Shown here: positions 5,968-5,997 of the stretch, piece by piece
How the letters are laid out: the number at the start of each line of letters is the position of its first letter
How positions within the stretch are numbered: position 1 is the stretch's first letter
NCBI GenBank assembly: GCA_014360395.1
Contig: JACIXM010000285.1
Span: 1-5,997 of the forward strand
DNA from: Actinotalea sp.
Lineage (GTDB): Bacteria; Actinomycetota; Actinomycetes; Actinomycetales; Cellulomonadaceae
Direction: 5' to 3'
Length of the DNA stretch: 5,997 nucleotides
The notes under the pieces: generated by a model
What the model saw: only the letters and a program-made list of their open reading frames with translations
Database searches by the model: none
What the model was told of the DNA's origin: nothing
Program-made: the position numbers and the translations under genes

Positions 5968-5997
5968 GACCCTTCGGCTACCTGGACGGCAGGGAGG

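Larger units (their letters stand above)
5838..5997 (-). promoter_or_regulatory. metY leader / promoter region, cut by the window edge
   Basis: About 160 bases with no convincing gene precede metY, so this is where promoter and control elements of the metYX unit should lie. No clear -10/-35 pair can be read; the region is almost as GC-rich as the genes. It contains a cluster of TGACCC/GGGTCA hexamers (5831-5902), a perfect 5-bp inverted repeat (5886-5898) and an imperfect hairpin (5940-5967). The conserved GGCAACC core of SAM-I and SAM-IV riboswitches is absent on the minus strand. A riboswitch further upstream, beyond the window, cannot be excluded. The metY frame stays open through part of the region (to a GTG at 5936), but the predicted extension looks nothing like the family's N-terminus. 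Confidence 0.45.

Noticed and set aside
5838..5997. A SAM-I or SAM-IV riboswitch in the metY leader.
   Set aside because: This is the expected regulator for actinobacterial metY, but the minus strand lacks the GGCAACC core and surrounding P1/P3 elements. A GAGGGACTGG and a GGCTACC string resemble SAM-I pieces but lie on the wrong strand and too far apart.

Overview
The window is chromosomal DNA of very high GC content (clearly above 70% by eye), with strong G/C bias at third codon positions. A mycothiol-dependent-type (MDMPI/TIGR03083-like) protein and adjacent metY and metX genes point to an actinobacterium. Protein style suggests Micrococcales, for example near Cellulomonas or Promicromonospora, but that placement is inference.

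Layout. One short gene at the left edge (6-419, + strand, probably cut at its 5' end) encodes a low-complexity Pro/Ser/Val/Ala tail followed by a RAMA-like domain. It converges tail to tail, 16 bases apart, on five genes that all lie on the minus strand. In transcription order (right to left) these are: metY, O-acetylhomoserine sulfhydrylase (5837-4518); metX, homoserine O-acetyltransferase (4518-3238); a DinB/maleylpyruvate-isomerase-like protein (3193-2483); a zinc-less MDR oxidoreductase annotated in the alcohol dehydrogenase/quinone reductase family (2435-1458); and a serine-hydrolase-fold lipase or peptidase-like protein (1455-436). About 160 bases of metY leader or promoter region fill the right edge.

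How the genes work together. MetX acetylates homoserine and MetY replaces the acetyl group with sulfide, giving homocysteine by direct sulfhydrylation for methionine synthesis. The two genes overlap by one base (TGATG), so they are almost certainly co-transcribed and translationally coupled. The three downstream genes follow on the same strand with gaps of 44, 47 and 2 bases and no convincing terminator between them. They could be operon passengers or a separate transcript. Nothing in their sequences ties them directly to methionine.

The metY leader carries four copies of the hexamer TGACCC/GGGTCA, a short perfect inverted repeat and an imperfect GC-rich hairpin. It has no recognisable SAM or cobalamin riboswitch core inside the window. 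I see no tRNA, rRNA, CRISPR array, insertion sequence or phage gene. The window reads mostly as ordinary core metabolism. The parts most worth a second look are the RAMA-like small protein and the metY leader. I do not find a convincing undescribed system.
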